DNA from: Bacteroidia bacterium
Lineage (GTDB): Bacteria > Bacteroidota > Bacteroidia > AKYH767-A > OLB10
Direction of reading: 5' to 3'
Assembly: GCA_025450095.1 (NCBI GenBank)
Contig: JANWID010000062.1
Location: 1-9,205 of the forward strand
DNA length: 9,205 bases
The notes under the pieces: generated by a model
Databases searched by the model: none
The model's input: the letters and a program-made list of their open reading frames with translations, nothing else
Told to the model about the DNA's origin: nothing
Made by a program: the position numbers and the translations under genes
In this document: piece by piece, positions 6,475 through 9,205 of the stretch
Layout of the letters: each line of letters begins with the position of its first letter
How positions within the stretch are numbered: position 1 is the stretch's first letter

Positions 6475-7223
6475 TGTCGGGCAATGCTGCTATTGAAGTT
6501 TCACAGCTTGTTAAAAAATACCGGGGTTCCGTTTCACCTGCAGTAAATAACATTTCATTCTCAATTGAAAAAGGAGAGATCTGGGGATTGCTTGGACCTA
6601 ATGGTGCCGGTAAAACCACTACTATTTCCATTCTATGTGGCTTGTTGAAACAAACATCCGGTACTGTTTCGATTCATGGCTTTGAACACATAACCGCATC
6701 CGGGAAAATCCGGCAGCTCATTAGCATGGTACCCCAGGATATTGCATTATACTCAAGCCTGACGGCACGGGAAAACCTGGAATATATCGGCAGCATGTAC
6801 GGACTTCGTGGAAAGATACTTCGCGAAAGAATATTGAATTGCCTGGAAATTTTCGGACTTTCCGACGTGGCAAATAAAAAAATAGAATCGTATTCCGGTG
6901 GAATGAAGCGAAGGATAAATCTCATTGCAGGAATCCTTCACCAGCCGGAAGTGCTTTTCCTTGACGAACCAACTGTGGGTGTAGATGTGCATTCGAGAAG
7001 TATGATCACAGGTTTCCTCCAGGATCTGAATAAAAAAGGAACCACCATCGTATATACATCGCATCTGTTGGAAGAAGCGCAACAACTTTGCACGCACCTG
7101 GCTGTGATCGATTATGGTACTATCATCGCCTCCGGAACTCCGGCGGAACTGATACGTGAACATCAATGTAATAACCTGGAAGACTTGTTTCTGAAATTAA
7201 CAGGGCGCGAACTACGAGACTGA
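6474..7223 (+). CDS. ABC transporter ATP-binding protein (ABC-2 export type)
   Basis: 249 aa with every ABC ATPase motif in order: Walker A GPNGAGKT (41-48), Q-loop Gln88 in MVPQD, signature SGGMK (141-145), Walker B VLFLDEP (160-166) with Asp164 and Glu165, D-loop region near GVD (169-171), and switch His197 in TSHLLEEA. It should be active. It resembles the drug/lipid exporter ATPases paired with ABC-2 permeases (CcmA/DrrA-like). It overlaps the BtrH-like gene upstream (TAATG, 6472-6476) and the permease downstream (TGATG, 7221-7225) by one base each, which implies translational coupling and balanced subunits. The cargo is not shown by sequence; a flexirubin-type pigment or a precursor is the contextual guess. 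Confidence 0.95.
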   Translation: MSGNAAIEVSQLVKKYRGSVSPAVNNISFSIEKGEIWGLLGPNGAGKTTTISILCGLLKQTSGTVSIHGFEHITASGKIRQLISMVPQDIALYSSLTARENLEYIGSMYGLRGKILRERILNCLEIFGLSDVANKKIESYSGGMKRRINLIAGILHQPEVLFLDEPTVGVDVHSRSMITGFLQDLNKKGTTIVYTSHLLEEAQQLCTHLAVIDYGTIIASGTPAELIREHQCNNLEDLFLKLTGRELRD

Positions 7224-8494
7224 TGTTCCGACTGAATGCATCACTACGAAAGGAATTATTACTGTTGCTCCGCGACAGGAGTGGTCTTGCAGTCATGTTC
7301 ATCATGCCGATGGTGCTGGTAACTTTAATGGCACTCATCCAGGATGCACCCTTCCGTGATTACCAGGAATTGCGTATTCCCTTGCTGTTGATCAATAATG
7401 ATACAGGCCTGGTAGGTAAGGAAATTGATGCAGGACTTTCCAAATCAGGAATATTCAATGTCACCAATTTTACAGGATCGGAAGTTGATGCCCGCAGGCT
7501 TGTTGCAAACGGCGATTACGAAACCGGCATCATCATTCCCGCAGGTTCATCCAATAAACTTGATGCAAGAGTAAAACGTTTTGTATCTTCCACTATGCAA
7601 TCCATTGGAATTCGGGGAGATGATACACTCTCTGACAAAAGCACCGATGGTGGAATTATCATCCCTGTATTTTTTTCCCCTGATATCAAAAAATCTTTTA
7701 AAAATTCGGTGCTCAGTTCTATCGGTCACGTTTCATCCCGACTAGAGACTCAAACGATGCTGAAGGCATTCCGCCAGGAAATCAGTAGTGGTGAAAAGGA
7801 TACTACACAGGAAGAAATACATGATTTTATCAGTTTTATGGAAACCGGGAACAACTCAGGTGAAAAAACTTTTGAACTCAATTCTGTTCAGCATAATGTT
7901 CCTGCCTGGACGCTATTCGGAATGTTCTTTATTGTGATCTCCCTTGCAGGAAGCCTGATTAAAGAACGTACAGATGGAAGCTATCTTCGTATCAGAACAA
8001 TGCCCGGATCATATAGAACCATCATGGGTGGTAAAATAATTTCCTACCTGCTGGTTTGTCTCGCCCAGTGCGCATTGATGATCGTTACCGGAATAGCAAT
8101 ACTTCCCATGTTTGGATTACCTCAATTGGTGATCGGTAATCATCCAGGTTCAATTGTGATGGTAGCTCTCTGCAGTGGACTTGCTGCCACAGGATATGGA
8201 ATACTGGTTGGCACTATATTCAATACCCATCAACAATCGTCAACTTTCGGAGCGGTATCGGTGGTCATTCTGGCAGCATTAGGTGGAATCTGGGTTCCGG
8301 TGTATGTGATGCCGGAAACGGTACAGGCACTGGCAGCACTTTCACCTTTAAACTGGGGTCTGAACGCTTTCCATTCGGTTTTCCTTACTACAGGCGAATT
8401 ATCCGGTCTCGGGCCTCCATTGTTAAAGCTCATACTTTTTTTCATCTTTACCTCTACTATTGCTTACTTTGTAAATAAATTCAAAAACAACTAA
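7223..8494 (+). CDS. ABC-2 type transporter permease
   Basis: 423 aa. One membrane segment lies at about 22-40, then a long hydrophilic region (about 41-227) expected outside the cytoplasm, then about five segments near 228-246, 270-295, 308-330, 342-362 and 400-417. This is the ABC2 exporter topology with a large first loop, as in YhiH/DrrB-like permeases. The short basic N-terminus (LRKELLLLLRDR, 8-19) is the usual cytoplasmic coupling region, and KERTDGSYLRIRTMPGS (247-263) is the typical cytoplasmic loop after the second segment. It forms the membrane channel for the ATPase encoded just upstream, with which it overlaps by one base. The substrate is unknown; export of the pigment or its lipid-like resorcinol part to the cell envelope is inferred from context. 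Confidence 0.92.
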   Translation: MFRLNASLRKELLLLLRDRSGLAVMFIMPMVLVTLMALIQDAPFRDYQELRIPLLLINNDTGLVGKEIDAGLSKSGIFNVTNFTGSEVDARRLVANGDYETGIIIPAGSSNKLDARVKRFVSSTMQSIGIRGDDTLSDKSTDGGIIIPVFFSPDIKKSFKNSVLSSIGHVSSRLETQTMLKAFRQEISSGEKDTTQEEIHDFISFMETGNNSGEKTFELNSVQHNVPAWTLFGMFFIVISLAGSLIKERTDGSYLRIRTMPGSYRTIMGGKIISYLLVCLAQCALMIVTGIAILPMFGLPQLVIGNHPGSIVMVALCSGLAATGYGILVGTIFNTHQQSSTFGAVSVVILAALGGIWVPVYVMPETVQALAALSPLNWGLNAFHSVFLTTGELSGLGPPLLKLILFFIFTSTIAYFVNKFKNN

Positions 8495-8533
8495 CAACGC
8501 AAGGCATTAAAAAAGCCATACAGAATTACTGAC

Positions 8534-8803
8534 ATGAATAACCATATTGACGAGCTGATCGAACAATTGAAAACTGATGTTATCGAACAGCTGAATTTAA
8601 ATGACATTAAGAAAGAAGATATTCAGGCCGATACTCCTCTTTTCGGAACAGGACTCGGACTTGACTCCATAGACTCTCTTGAGATCAGCGTTCTGCTGGA
8701 ACGCAAGTACAAAGTGAAAATCACCAATTCACAGGAAGGTAGAAAAGTATTCCAATCACTTCGTACGATAGCCGAATTTGTCCGCGCAAATCAAAATCAG
8801 TGA
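8534..8803 (+). CDS. Acyl carrier protein
   Basis: 89 aa, with the phosphopantetheine attachment site at Ser45 in GLDSIDSLE (42-50), a DSI variant of the usual DSL. The helix II region SLEISVLLERKY follows, as in type II ACPs, and the size and acidic character fit. It would carry the growing polyene or the acyl starter on a 4'-phosphopantetheine arm in the cytoplasm. It starts 39 nt after the permease and its stop overlaps the ketosynthase start (GTGA, 8800-8803). Tight pairing with a condensing enzyme suggests it serves the aryl-polyene chain builder rather than general fatty-acid synthesis. Confidence 0.93.
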   Translation: MNNHIDELIEQLKTDVIEQLNLNDIKKEDIQADTPLFGTGLGLDSIDSLEISVLLERKYKVKITNSQEGRKVFQSLRTIAEFVRANQNQ

Positions 8804-9205
8804 CCCGACGAGTTTTTATCACCGGCATTGGGATTGTTTCGGCAATCGGTAACAATGCTGATGAAACACTTGCATCTCTCAGGGCAGCAAAACCTGGTTT
8901 AAGCAGACCTGATAATTTTTATACCCGCCATCGTGATGAGCTGACGGTAGGTGAAGTAAAAGTTAAAAACGAAGAATTGTTTTTTCGTTGCGGAAAAAAC
9001 GCAAACCATCGCGATTCCCGTACCACTTTCCTGGGAATGCTGGCCGCAAAAGAAGCGTTGCATCATGCAGGCATTATAGATGCAGGTAACTTACGTATGG
9101 GTCTCATTTCAGCAACCAGTGTTGGCGGTATGGGACTTGCCGAAAACCATTTCATGGAATTCCTTGATCCGGATGATAAAAACGAATACATCGATTACAT
9201 TGACC
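8800..9205 (+). CDS. Beta-ketoacyl-ACP synthase, FabF/KAS II type (3' partial)
   Basis: An open frame from GTG at 8800 runs to the window end (135 codons). The N-terminus RRVFITGIGIVSAIGNN (3-19) is the standard opening of FabF-type condensing enzymes. LGMLAAKEALHHAGI (about 80-94) and MGLISATSVGGMGLAENHF (about 101-119) match the first half of the thiolase fold. The active-site Cys and both His residues lie beyond the edge, so an active ketosynthase cannot be told apart from an inactive chain-length-factor partner. GTG is chosen because TGI begins only seven codons in and the start overlaps the ACP stop by 4 nt. Together with the ACP it would extend the aryl-polyene chain. Confidence 0.88.
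   Translation, partial: MTRRVFITGIGIVSAIGNNADETLASLRAAKPGLSRPDNFYTRHRDELTVGEVKVKNEELFFRCGKNANHRDSRTTFLGMLAAKEALHHAGIIDAGNLRMGLISATSVGGMGLAENHFMEFLDPDDKNEYIDYID

Noticed and set aside
6753..7166. Minus-strand open frame of 137 codons opposite the ABC ATPase
   Set aside because: It is opposite an ATPase with all motifs intact and shows no family resemblance.
8503..8517. GGC...GCC around an A-rich stretch between permease and ACP, as a terminator
   Set aside because: Only 3 bp of pairing and no T-run after it; the ACP is better seen as part of the same transcript.

Overview
The window looks like part of a flexirubin-type pigment gene cluster (aryl polyene joined to a dialkylresorcinol) from a member of the Bacteroidota. 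The phylum call rests on gene content (DarA/DarB-like pair, BtrH-like protein, ABC exporter, acyl carrier protein and ketosynthase in one run), moderate GC (about 40-45% by eye), mostly absent Shine-Dalgarno sequences, a TAnnTTTG promoter element, and an intergenic repeat of a kind I recall from Bacteroidota genomes. Every supported gene is on the + strand. I see no tRNA, rRNA, CRISPR array, insertion sequence or integrase.

Layout. (1) 1-1076: winged-helix class I SAM-dependent methyltransferase, cut by the left edge. (2) 1077-1141: short gap holding an imperfectly palindromic repeat directly after the stop. (3) 1142-2743: CrtI/CrtISO/retinol-saturase-like FAD oxidoreductase with a TTG start, overlapping by 4 nt (ATGA) with (4) 2740-3663: DarA-like dialkylresorcinol protein with a flavodoxin-like N-terminus and a C-terminal membrane segment. 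(5) 3664-3840: the largest gap, with a candidate promoter, a small inverted repeat and a strong Shine-Dalgarno. (6) 3841-4983: DarB-like ketosynthase III with a Cys-His-Asn triad. (7) 5029-5427: unknown 132-aa protein with a helix-turn-helix-like C-terminus, ending in a terminator-like hairpin. (8) 5473-6474: BtrH-like acyltransferase with a TTG start. (9-10) 6474-7223 and 7223-8494: ABC-2 exporter ATPase and permease. (11) 8534-8803: acyl carrier protein. (12) 8800-9205: FabF-type ketosynthase, cut by the right edge.

How the genes may work together. DarB would condense two fatty-acid-derived thioesters and DarA, possibly with the FAD enzyme, would help make the aromatic dialkylresorcinol. 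The ACP and FabF-type ketosynthase belong to the aryl-polyene chain builder; the rest of that machinery (aromatic ammonia-lyase, ketoreductase, dehydratases, chain-length-factor partner) is not visible and presumably lies outside. The methyltransferase may decorate the aryl ring. The BtrH-like protein is the most interesting member: its family moves acyl groups from an ACP to an acceptor, so it is a candidate for making the ester between polyene acid and resorcinol. The ABC pair, coupled to it by 1-nt overlaps, is a candidate exporter. The pathway assignment is by recognised families and context, not by database search.
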